DNA of 64,000 bases from Chitinophagaceae bacterium UBA1946. Lineage in GTDB: Bacteria; Bacteroidota; Bacteroidia; Chitinophagales; Chitinophagaceae. Position 1 is the stretch's first letter. The number at the start of each line of letters is the position of its first letter. The position numbers and the translations under genes are program-made. Of the stretch, positions 33,574-41,937 are shown piece after piece. The stretch is from positions 28,347 through 92,346 of the forward strand of contig DDEU01000056.1 in the NCBI GenBank assembly GCA_002336815.1. The letters run 5' to 3'. A model generated the notes under the pieces. The model made no database searches. It saw only the letters and a list, made by a program, of their open reading frames with translations, and had not been told where the DNA came from.

Positions 33574-36261
33574 TTATCTTCCGCTGGCCTTGACATAACT
33601 GCCCAGCTCTTCATTGAAAGCGGTTTCTTTGATGAGGTCTTCGAGGCTGATATGCATTCGGTAGCGCCAGTAATGTTTTGGATTGGCAGGCTGGTTGATG
33701 CGTTCCTGGTTTGGATCTTCTCTCCGCAGGGTTTCACTCATGCCCAGCAGATCCTGTACCTGGAAGATGCACCACATGGCAGGCGAATAAAAATGCTGTA
33801 TCAATATATCCCGGTTGATCCATGGCTCGCAGTAAAAAGGCGAAGCGCCGTATTTGCCAAGAATGCTGTTATAAAAACGTTGTGTTTTAGCCGTGTCTTC
33901 TTCCCACCAGCCACGAATGGTACTCATATCATGCGTAGAAGGCGTAACCACGCTCATGTAAGGTGCATTGCCCGGGTGAAAGAATTCCGTTTTAGGATCC
34001 TTGGGCATGCGTTGTATCTCCAGGCTTAAAATACCCAGTTGCTGCATTACGTCCGGCACACAATCGGGTACCATGCCAAGGTCTTCACCGCATACCAGCA
34101 TATTGGTGGTGCGTTTTAATTCAGGCAGTTTGTGCATGGCTTCCTGCTGCCAGAAATCATCCTGCCGGCGGAAGAAATAATTTACATAGAGATCTTTCAG
34201 CTTTTGTTTGATATAATCATCCAGGTCGCGGAAAGAGGTGGTGTTTTCCATCCCGATGCGGAAATGGTATTGCTGCATTTGTGAACCTTCTTCTTCAAAA
34301 AAGATCACATTGCTGATGAGATCATAAAGGCCCAATTTGATAAAATTATTTGTATCAGATTCTTCGAGCCCTTTAAAATATTTTTCAACTTTCTGCTGGG
34401 TGTTGTACGCATCTTTTAATTCAAAAGTTCCATCCGTCCATTCTAAAAAATGCTGCAACACATGATCCGCTTCATTGCCAAACCTTTCTCTTACCACATG
34501 TTCCGGAATGTAGGGCTTGCAGTAACGGTGATACTCAAACGGGATATTATTCTGATACAATTCGTTGATGTGAACAGGAATGGCCGGAACAAATTTGCCC
34601 ATAATGCCTTCTACCGCATGGATAGGAATACTCCAGATGCGGAAGAAACCAAGAATATGATCAATGCGGAAAGCATCAAAATACTCACTCATCTGTTCAA
34701 AACGGCGACGCCACCACGAAAATCCATCTTCCTGCATCTTCTTCCAGTTGTAGGTAGGAAAGCCCCAGTTTTGCCCTTTGATGGCAAAATCGTCCGGCGG
34801 AGCGCCTGCCTGCGCATCCATATTGTACAACTCAGGTGCTACCCAGGCATCACAACCATAGCGATAAATACCGATCGGCAGGTCGCCCTTTACAATAATG
34901 CCGTTTTTGTGTGCATAGGCCGTTGCATCTTTTAACTGCAGGTGCAAATGATATTGTGTAAAATAATGCAGCGCAATACTATCATAGTGTTTCTGTGACG
35001 GCGCTACCAATTTTTGCACCGCATCCTCATTGTACACACTGTTTGTTTTCCACTGGCTGTAGTCGGAGGTTTTATACTTATCCCTCAAATAACAAAATGC
35101 CGCATACGGCACCAGCCAGTGACGGTTCAGTTCAAAAAATTCAAAATATTTGGTATCGTCTTTAAAACTGTCCTTCTGCACTTCATACAACTCTTTGATG
35201 GCCGTAAATTTAAAATTCATTACGGCTTCATAATCCACATCCACAGCAGCATTCAGTTCCTGCTGGGTTGCTTTCCATTTTTTTACATGGGGCGACTTTT
35301 TACCTGCAACAGTATCCAGATTCAAATAGAGCGGATGCAGCGCAAAAGCGGAGATGGCAGCGTAAGGATAAGAATCCGTCCAGGTATGCGTTGCAGTAGT
35401 ATCGTTTACGGGTAACAGTTGTATCAGTTTCAATCCGCATACTGCTGCCCAATCCACCAACTGGCTGATGTCGGTAAATTCACCGGTGCCATAACTATTG
35501 GCTGTTCTTAAACTAAACACTGGTATCGCCACGCCTGCACCTTTCCATTTTTGATAGGGCACCTGTGCAAAGCCATCATGCAGTATTGTTAGTTTGCCTT
35601 TTTGAGCATCGGTCTGCAAAGTGCGGTTATTACCCGATTCAAAATGAACAAACTTTTTGGTTGCAGTATTGTAAACGCCATACTTATAAGCAACAGGAAA
35701 ACTATCTTTTGCAAAATTGAGTTTCGCCGTCCACCAGTTGCCTTCCTTGCCGAGTAAAACCGGCGATACAGTATCCCATTCACCCAAAGTGTTGCCTGTA
35801 CCCGCTATGCAGATCACTTCAGCAGCAGAGAGCATTGGCGCTTTCACCCTGAACTCGTGCGTATAGGTCTTAACCACTTTTGGTTTATGGCCGGCCTGTG
35901 CATCTTTTAATAACACACCCTGGAAAGGCTGTGTATAAAAAGCATTGTCGATATCACCGGCATGATTCCATGTATCTACCATTACGAGTTCTTCTCTTGT
36001 AGTTGATTTTTTCAGTTCAATAATGCGGTCGTTGCCCCATTCTACAATTTCATTGCCATTATCTTCCCGTAAAATATAACGATATTCCAGTGAAAGGGAA
36101 GTATTGTCTACTTCCACCTGCCCATGCCAAAAATCCTGGTTAAAATAGTGCAACGGAACGGCCATGGCCATATTATTATCGCCTAATAGCTCGTGGTTGC
36201 CGGAAATATATAGTGATTGTCCAACCCTGGTGGAGAATCGCAGATAAAAGTTGAGAAGCAT
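33574..36261 (-). CDS. malQ: 4-alpha-glucanotransferase (GH77) with N-terminal starch-binding domains
   Basis: 895 residues, much longer than E. coli MalQ (about 690), because two CBM20-like starch-binding domains (about 1-110, starting LNFYLRFSTRVGQSLYISG, and about 125-225, with ICIAGTGNTLGEWD) precede the GH77 barrel. This is the plant DPE2-like layout, specialised for maltose and glycogen-like acceptors. Catalytic residues are the nucleophile Asp534 (FRIDHILGFF), acid/base Glu726 (CGEDLGMVP) and the stabilising Asp in STHDMSTIRGWW; GTGEFTDISQLVDWA marks the barrel start. It disproportionates maltodextrins in the cytoplasm and would work with the GT35 phosphorylase at 54.5 kb. No sugar operon surrounds it. 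Confidence 0.93.
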   Translation of the reverse strand: MLLNFYLRFSTRVGQSLYISGNHELLGDNNMAMAVPLHYFNQDFWHGQVEVDNTSLSLEYRYILREDNGNEIVEWGNDRIIELKKSTTREELVMVDTWNHAGDIDNAFYTQPFQGVLLKDAQAGHKPKVVKTYTHEFRVKAPMLSAAEVICIAGTGNTLGEWDTVSPVLLGKEGNWWTAKLNFAKDSFPVAYKYGVYNTATKKFVHFESGNNRTLQTDAQKGKLTILHDGFAQVPYQKWKGAGVAIPVFSLRTANSYGTGEFTDISQLVDWAAVCGLKLIQLLPVNDTTATHTWTDSYPYAAISAFALHPLYLNLDTVAGKKSPHVKKWKATQQELNAAVDVDYEAVMNFKFTAIKELYEVQKDSFKDDTKYFEFFELNRHWLVPYAAFCYLRDKYKTSDYSQWKTNSVYNEDAVQKLVAPSQKHYDSIALHYFTQYHLHLQLKDATAYAHKNGIIVKGDLPIGIYRYGCDAWVAPELYNMDAQAGAPPDDFAIKGQNWGFPTYNWKKMQEDGFSWWRRRFEQMSEYFDAFRIDHILGFFRIWSIPIHAVEGIMGKFVPAIPVHINELYQNNIPFEYHRYCKPYIPEHVVRERFGNEADHVLQHFLEWTDGTFELKDAYNTQQKVEKYFKGLEESDTNNFIKLGLYDLISNVIFFEEEGSQMQQYHFRIGMENTTSFRDLDDYIKQKLKDLYVNYFFRRQDDFWQQEAMHKLPELKRTTNMLVCGEDLGMVPDCVPDVMQQLGILSLEIQRMPKDPKTEFFHPGNAPYMSVVTPSTHDMSTIRGWWEEDTAKTQRFYNSILGKYGASPFYCEPWINRDILIQHFYSPAMWCIFQVQDLLGMSETLRREDPNQERINQPANPKHYWRYRMHISLEDLIKETAFNEELGSYVKASGR

Positions 36262-36436
36262 CGTAGTATGTTAAGGAGAGGCAAGATAAGCCATATTATT
36301 AAGATGTAAAAAATACACAACGAAAACTATCCCTGTTTTCCGCTGCAATCGTTTGTTCGGGTAGTGGTAAATTTTTTAAGAGCGCAGTATAGAAAATTGT
36401 GCTTTTACCCTATTTTTGCCAAAACATTTTCAATTC

Positions 36437-36592
36437 ATGGAAACATCTAAAAAATCTACCGGCTTGTACTGGGTTTTATTTTTGATCTCTGTTGTGGCTT
36501 TTTTTGGCGTGTATAAAGTTGGTGGTGGATATTGCTCCATGGTATTGCCTTTCAACTGCACCTTCTTTGCCAAAGCAATGGACCTGATGTAA
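36437..36592 (+). CDS. 51-aa small membrane protein
   Basis: ATG at 36437, 51 codons, TAA at 36592. The N-terminus is polar (METSKKSTG), then one membrane helix (LYWVLFLISVVAFFGVYKV), then a Cys/Phe-rich tail (YCSMVLPFNCTFF) ending AKAMDLM. The regular hydrophobic design and aromatic tail argue for a real gene, and I have an impression of similar short proteins in related bacteria but cannot confirm it. It lies divergent from malQ with 175 bases between. Function unknown. Confidence 0.65.
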   Translation: METSKKSTGLYWVLFLISVVAFFGVYKVGGGYCSMVLPFNCTFFAKAMDLM

Positions 36593-36923
36593 GAGATGTC
36601 TCGATTTTCTGAGACTCAGCCCCTGTTTTCTTCCATGTCGTTCTATGTCGTATTGCCAGTACTTATTACGTAAGGCAATATGATCTTCTATTGTTCACAG
36701 GATTTTTGATGCCACGGCTTCGCAATTGCCTTTTAAAACACCTTTCAACTGCCGAAGTTAAATTCCAGCTTCTTTATCGCTTCTTCAAATTGTGAGGAAA
36801 CTCATTTGCTGCCAACGAAACCTGGTGAAGTTCCGCAGGGGTATTATCATGCACTGCACAACGGGCGGGAAAGTACCAGTTAATTATTGCAGGAAAAATC
36901 GTCGTTGCTGGTAAACCAACAAA
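36593..36923. other. Gene-free stretch, possible gene remnant
   Basis: 331 bases with no clean ORF. One short + frame near 36790-36885 reads as protein-like (THLLPTKPGEVPQGYYHALH) but has no start, which suggests a decayed coding fragment. A weak GTCTC...GAGAC hairpin lies near 36598. Otherwise nothing is supported. Confidence 0.35.
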
Positions 36924-39851
36924 TTAATGCAAAATAGTGAGTGTATAAGGCGCACTAACGGTGAGGGTTGCCCCCTGCGCAACAGACAGGCTCCATACCG
37001 TTGCATTGGATGCCAGTACCACCACACCGCTGTCTATTTTAACCACTGTATTGCTATTGGGTACAAAACCACAACTCCAGTTGCCGGCATTTTCCCAGGC
37101 ATTGTCAATAAGTCCAGTCCAACTGCAAAGCGGTAGAAAAGTAAAGCCTGCTAACTGTGCTGTGCCGGCCGGGTTAACCACTTTTACAAAGCCACTTGAG
37201 CCATCTCCTACAACAGCAATCACAATACTATCGCTGATCACAGAAAAGGAAGCTGCAGGAACATTACCAAAACTTACTGCGGTGCAGCCGTTGAACCCGG
37301 AACCGGTGATGGTAATACTGTCGCCTGCCGAAGCTGCAGCCGGTATAAAGGAACGAATGGCCGGCATTACAGGTGCATTGCTGTTGGTATACAATCCGGC
37401 ATCTGCGCCTATATCCACCGGCGTTAGTTGCGCCCTGTCTTCACCATCTATGTCTGCAGGTATGCTGTATGATGCGGCCCCTGTTCCTTCTGCCGGGGTC
37501 ATGTTATTAAGGTGATAATCCATTGTTGCAAGCGGATTGGCAATGGCTTTGAAAGAAGGATTGAGAAAAACTGAACTGTTATCTTTTTGAAGTGCCGTAC
37601 GCCAGTTTGAAAGATTGCTGTAGTTTGATCCGTTAAAATTGCCCAGATACCCATTGGCGCCATCAGCAAAATAAATATTATTATCAAGGAACAGATCGGT
37701 ACCCGGTGCTGCAGCGCCTGCCTGGGCGATGGCATAATTGTTTCCTGTTACAGAAGACCTGCCATTGTAAAATATATTGTTGGCCACTACCCTGCTACCG
37801 GAGCTAACGGCAGTTTTAAAAGCATAACTGTTGATGCTGTTAATGCCGGCATTATTACCGCCGATATATACCGAGTTATGCACAATCCTGTTCAGGCCTG
37901 CCACTTCATTGATGCCGGTAAAAGCAAAACCTTCATTAATGGAAGTACCATCTTCATTTAAACCAAGCCTGATCACGTTGTTATATACCATCGAATTGCC
38001 TGCCTGCAAATTGATACCCTGCATATTTTGCGTACCGGTAAGCAGCAAGGAGCTGCAGGTAAGGCCACTGATAATATTGGAATGAATAGAGTCTGCCCCT
38101 GCTGCAGGCCCGTTATAGTAAATGCCATGGACATAAGTGCCAAAAGAAGACGAAGGTGAATTGGTAGTTGACAAATTATATATCTTATTGTTTGATATCC
38201 TCATAGCCGGCGTACCACCGATATTTAATAAAAGCCCTGCAACGGATGCTGTGGTAGCCGAGAGCGTTATGTTGGCAGATTTTAAATTAAAGATACGATT
38301 GCCTTCTATCACGTACCGCCCACTGGCGCTGCCTTCAGCATAAATGCCCGCTACGGAACCGGAACTGTACACGCCACTGGCCCCGGTAAAATTGGCGCAT
38401 GTATTGCCTCTCAAAAATAGTTTGCCGCTGCTGCTGTAGTTTACTATACGGATACCATAGAGGCTGCCTCCGCCATTATTTAAAATGCTGTTGGACATAC
38501 CGGGGTAGCCGATCCAGTTACTGTCAACGACCATATTGCCGGAACCTCCTGTATTGATCCCGATAAAACTACCATTGCTTCCCTGGTAAGAGATGCCACT
38601 GATGATATTACCTTTAATCGTATCGGGCTGCACATAATTGTTGATGGTACTGCTGATGCCTATGAACTGCGGCGAATTGCCCGTACCATAAAAGCGAATG
38701 CTTTCCGGCGTAGTGGTATCGCCGATCAAATTGCCCGTACAATGGCCAAAAAAATTGGAAAGTGTAATGGCATCGAACCAACCAAGGTTATTGCTAACAC
38801 TTACAGCCAGGTTCCTGATCACGTTGTTTCGTACAACAGACGGGTGACCGGGTATATAGGCATTGGCAACAGAAATTCCGTACAATACAAGGTTACCTCC
38901 CAACTCCAGCTGGGCCCCGGTTGCAGCAGGTGCACTGCCGCCGAGGTAATTTCCTTCAATAACAAAATCGTTGAATAAGGTGGATTTGATCTTTATAAAA
39001 TAAACGGCAGGCGTGTAAGTCGACAATACGTATCCGGCAGGCAGTGTCTGGTAGATGCTGTTACCCGTAATGCTCCAGTCGCTGTTGTATTCTTCAATAT
39101 TAATACCCGAACTGTTTGCAGACTGCTGGTAAAAATTATAAATGTTACAGTTAGAAATGCTGTTGTGATTATTGATCCTGGTAGAAACGCCCAGCGCATG
39201 AATGCCCGTTGCAGGGTACACGTTACCGGTAGGGTCTGCTTCAAACACATTGCAGTGATCGATCACATTACTGTCGCATCCGGCACCCGTGGTGGATGCC
39301 ATAAAGTTTATTACGGCTGTAGTATCATAGGTAGTAACTGCTGCCGGCAGCATGGTTGATGCCGATCCTCTTACATCCAGGTACTGCAGGGTATTGTGAG
39401 AAGCGCTGTTAATAAATCTTACCGCAGCCCCTTTATTGTGTGTATTCACAATAGAAAGTGCATTGGTAGTACCCGTGCCGCCCGGTCTTCCGTCAATGAT
39501 GAGATACTGCGTATTGGCAAGATCAACGGTGTACTGGCTGTCGGTAGCAATGCTGAGCGCAGTGGCATTTGCCTGTGGCCTGATGGTAATGGTACTGGAC
39601 GCACTTACACAGCCGATCCCGGCAAAGCTGATGGGAAAAGTTTCTCCGGCAGAACTGTAGTCCGCTTGGAGTTCGATCACGAGGTTACCAGCCGGGCCAA
39701 TGAGCCGCAACGCACTGGCCGCTGCCGTGAGGCTTGGATAGTCGCCTGCAGGGCCAACAGAAATCGTGCCGATGGCGGAGCAGTTTTGAGCGCCTGCCTT
39801 TATAGCAAAAAGAGTTACCAGCAAAAAAACGAAGATCGCATTCAGCTTCAT
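36924..39851 (-). CDS. Secreted right-handed beta-helix protein with IPT/TIG-like domain
   Basis: 975 residues from ATG 39851, chosen because MKLNAIFVFLLVTLFAIKAGA before Q is a standard signal peptide; a start 8 codons upstream is possible. The head GTISVGPAGDYPSLTAAASAL resembles the start of the giant protein at the left edge. A beta-helix rich in NNTI, NNVIRN, GISS and GNII turns covers about 60-800, ending PVDIGADAGLY. An IPT/TIG-like domain (about 825-905: PAIRSFIPAAASAGDSITITGSGF) follows. A short terminal beta module (WTGLIDNAWENAGNWSCGFVPNS) ends the protein. An extracellular carbohydrate-associated or adhesive role is inferred; no catalytic residues can be named. Confidence 0.85.
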   Translation of the reverse strand: MKLNAIFVFLLVTLFAIKAGAQNCSAIGTISVGPAGDYPSLTAAASALRLIGPAGNLVIELQADYSSAGETFPISFAGIGCVSASSTITIRPQANATALSIATDSQYTVDLANTQYLIIDGRPGGTGTTNALSIVNTHNKGAAVRFINSASHNTLQYLDVRGSASTMLPAAVTTYDTTAVINFMASTTGAGCDSNVIDHCNVFEADPTGNVYPATGIHALGVSTRINNHNSISNCNIYNFYQQSANSSGINIEEYNSDWSITGNSIYQTLPAGYVLSTYTPAVYFIKIKSTLFNDFVIEGNYLGGSAPAATGAQLELGGNLVLYGISVANAYIPGHPSVVRNNVIRNLAVSVSNNLGWFDAITLSNFFGHCTGNLIGDTTTPESIRFYGTGNSPQFIGISSTINNYVQPDTIKGNIISGISYQGSNGSFIGINTGGSGNMVVDSNWIGYPGMSNSILNNGGGSLYGIRIVNYSSSGKLFLRGNTCANFTGASGVYSSGSVAGIYAEGSASGRYVIEGNRIFNLKSANITLSATTASVAGLLLNIGGTPAMRISNNKIYNLSTTNSPSSSFGTYVHGIYYNGPAAGADSIHSNIISGLTCSSLLLTGTQNMQGINLQAGNSMVYNNVIRLGLNEDGTSINEGFAFTGINEVAGLNRIVHNSVYIGGNNAGINSINSYAFKTAVSSGSRVVANNIFYNGRSSVTGNNYAIAQAGAAAPGTDLFLDNNIYFADGANGYLGNFNGSNYSNLSNWRTALQKDNSSVFLNPSFKAIANPLATMDYHLNNMTPAEGTGAASYSIPADIDGEDRAQLTPVDIGADAGLYTNSNAPVMPAIRSFIPAAASAGDSITITGSGFNGCTAVSFGNVPAASFSVISDSIVIAVVGDGSSGFVKVVNPAGTAQLAGFTFLPLCSWTGLIDNAWENAGNWSCGFVPNSNTVVKIDSGVVVLASNATVWSLSVAQGATLTVSAPYTLTILH

Positions 39852-39906
39852 GTTGATTGTTTTAAGCCCGGTCAATATTGATTAAAGGCAACGCCTGGTC
39901 GCAACA

Positions 39907-40668
39907 TTATTTTAAACTATTGATGATCGTAGTAAACTCCGTTGCTACCAATGATGCGCCGCCTACCAGCCCACCATCTACATCCGGCTGCCCAAAAATC
40001 TCCTTCGCATTGGCAGCCTTTACACTTCCACCATACAAAATAGAAACGCTTTGAGCGATCTCCTCTCCATATTTTGAAGCGATCACGTTGCGGATATGCA
40101 ATTGGATTTCCTGCGCCTGTCCGCTGGTAGCGGTTTTGCCTGTACCGATGGCCCAGATTGGTTCGTAGGCTATTACAAAACCGGTCATTTGCTCATCGGA
40201 TAAATGAAACAGGCCTTCTTTGATCTGTGTTTCTACAAAACTGTTCTGAGTGCCTGCTTCCCTTATTTCGAGGGCTTCGCCGCAGCAGAATATCGCTTTA
40301 AGGCCATACTCCAAAGCCAGGTTTAATTTTTCCGCCAGCACTGCATTGGTTTCATAAAAATATTCCCTGCGTTCGCTGTGGCCGATGATCACATAGTCGA
40401 CACCGATGCTTTTCAACATCTCTGCACTTACTTCACCTGTGTAAGCACCTGATTTTTTTGAATATAAATTTTGCGCTGCTACAAAAATATTTTCACGTCC
40501 TGCCAGTTGCTGTTTTACACTGGTAAGGTAGGGGAACGGAACGCCGAATACGGCTATATGATCATTGTTCAACGTAAGTGATGCTCCAATGATATCATTT
40601 ACCAATGCAGTACCCTGTTCCAGTGTAAGGTTCATTTTCCAGTTAGCGGCAGCTATTTGCTTTCTCAT
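39907..40668 (-). CDS. tpiA: Triosephosphate isomerase
   Basis: 253 residues. It interconverts dihydroxyacetone phosphate and glyceraldehyde 3-phosphate. Catalytic residues are Lys11 (AANWKMN), His97 (VIIGHSERR) and Glu169 (IAYEPIWAIGTGKTA), with the phosphate-binding SILYGGSVKAANA and GLVGGASL near the end. It begins one base after the stop of the GlmU-like gene, so the two are co-transcribed. Confidence 0.98.
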   Translation of the reverse strand: MRKQIAAANWKMNLTLEQGTALVNDIIGASLTLNNDHIAVFGVPFPYLTSVKQQLAGRENIFVAAQNLYSKKSGAYTGEVSAEMLKSIGVDYVIIGHSERREYFYETNAVLAEKLNLALEYGLKAIFCCGEALEIREAGTQNSFVETQIKEGLFHLSDEQMTGFVIAYEPIWAIGTGKTATSGQAQEIQLHIRNVIASKYGEEIAQSVSILYGGSVKAANAKEIFGQPDVDGGLVGGASLVATEFTTIINSLK

Positions 40669-40669
40669 G

Positions 40670-41716
40670 TTAGACGTTTTGATTGTATAAATTTTTTAAA
40701 ATGATTTCTTCGTTTCCGGTGATCGTTTTGCCTTTTAATTTTTTCCAGTTATCAATATCACGGATGGCTTTTTCAAAATGGTACCGCTCTTCGCCCCAGG
40801 TAAAACTATTGATGAATTTTGGTGGAAAGCCATTGCCAAAAACATTGCAGCTAACACCCACTACGGTTCCGGTGTTAAAGGAGGTGTTGATGGCGGCCCT
40901 GCTGTAATCGCCCATGATCAATCCTCCCTTGGTGCCAACTGGTTGAAACTGTTTTGTGGCATTGTTCCACATCGTCAATTCACCGGCGGTATTCTTGATA
41001 TTGCTGTTGGTGGTTCCGGCGCCAAAATTACACCATTCTCCAATTACACTATCGCCTAAATAACCATCGTGTGCTTTATTGCTGTAACCTGATAAAATGG
41101 AATTCTTAATCTCCCCTGCTGCAATACAGTAAGGGCCAATGGTAGTAGCGCCATATATCTTTGCTCCCATCTTTAATGTGGCACCCTCACAAAGCGCAAA
41201 TGGACCACGGATCATACAGCCTTCCATTACGGTGGCATTTTTAGCAATGTATACCGGCCCTGCGGAAGCATTGATCACACTGCATTCTACACTGGCGCCC
41301 TCTTCAACAAAAATATTTTCGGGAGCGATGATGGTATTCGAGGGAGACAGCGCTTGTGAAATTCTGTTGCGGGTGAGGAGTTCAAAATCTTTCCTTAAAG
41401 CCCAGTCATTCAATTGGAAGATATTCCAGGTATGCTGGAGGCGCCTGCATGTTTCGCCGGCATTTTCAATGGCCACATATCCCGATTCATTAATAGAAAC
41501 CACGGTTTGTACAGAAGGAATGATGGCTGCATTTATCTTGATGACTGCATCGTTTGGCAATGCAGCAGCTTTCTGGTGACTTTCGGGAAAATCAAAAAGC
41601 CGTTCCCATTTTTCACGGATGGTGAGTATCCCTATTCTTATACCGGCTGCATTCCTGGTGGCGGTAAGTGGCCACAAACTATCCTTAACAGCGCTGTCAT
41701 CAAAAATTATTTTCAC
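40670..41716 (-). CDS. GlmU-related sugar nucleotidyltransferase with left-handed beta-helix
   Basis: 348 residues. The N-terminal part (IIFDDSAVKDSLWPLTATRNAA, IRIGILTIREKWE) matches the Bacteroidota GlmU-like family, which lacks the usual nucleotidyltransferase N-terminal signature. From about 130 a hexapeptide-repeat left-handed beta-helix follows (NTIIAPENIFVEEGASV, VYIAKNATVMEGCMI, KIYGATTIGPYCI, LGDSVIGEWCNFGAGT, GDYSRAAINTSFNTGTVVG). It probably makes or transfers an activated amino sugar for envelope polymers; the exact substrate is uncertain. It is the upstream partner of tpiA. Confidence 0.88.
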   Translation of the reverse strand: MKIIFDDSAVKDSLWPLTATRNAAGIRIGILTIREKWERLFDFPESHQKAAALPNDAVIKINAAIIPSVQTVVSINESGYVAIENAGETCRRLQHTWNIFQLNDWALRKDFELLTRNRISQALSPSNTIIAPENIFVEEGASVECSVINASAGPVYIAKNATVMEGCMIRGPFALCEGATLKMGAKIYGATTIGPYCIAAGEIKNSILSGYSNKAHDGYLGDSVIGEWCNFGAGTTNSNIKNTAGELTMWNNATKQFQPVGTKGGLIMGDYSRAAINTSFNTGTVVGVSCNVFGNGFPPKFINSFTWGEERYHFEKAIRDIDNWKKLKGKTITGNEEIILKNLYNQNV

Positions 41717-41762
41717 CCCCTAAAACTACATTTTTATTGAGGAAATATTTTACTCCATCCAT

Positions 41763-41902
41763 AAAAAAGGAGCTGCATCAAAAACATACTGACCTGTATC
41801 ACCGGTTTTACCCGAATGATTACAGATCAGTTTTCCATTGACAACGATATTTCGTGTAAGATCAATACCGGTATCAATAGAAGTTTTGATGCAGCTCTTT
41901 TT
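41763..41902. repeat. 140-base element with long inverted ends between flotillin-like and GlmU-like genes
   Basis: GAGCTGCATCAAAA (41770-41783) and TTTTGATGCAGCTC (41884-41897) are perfect 14-bp arms, extended to 19 with one bulge by A-runs and T-runs, around a 100-base core. On the minus strand the 3' arm ends in TTTTTT, so it can act as the terminator of the SPFH gene, but a 100-base loop is odd. Alternatively it is a small mobile (MITE-like) element. The core reads as protein-like on the minus strand (IDTGIDLTRNIVVNGKL), ending in a TAA, which suggests a captured coding fragment. Confidence 0.6.
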
Positions 41903-41937
41903 AATTTAAAGGCCGTTTTTCTAAAGTCTTTGCCTGG

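Noticed and set aside
36790..36885. Possible functional short gene (protein-like THLLPTKPGEVPQG frame)
   Set aside because: No start codon, short, and flanked by stops; recorded only as a possible remnant.
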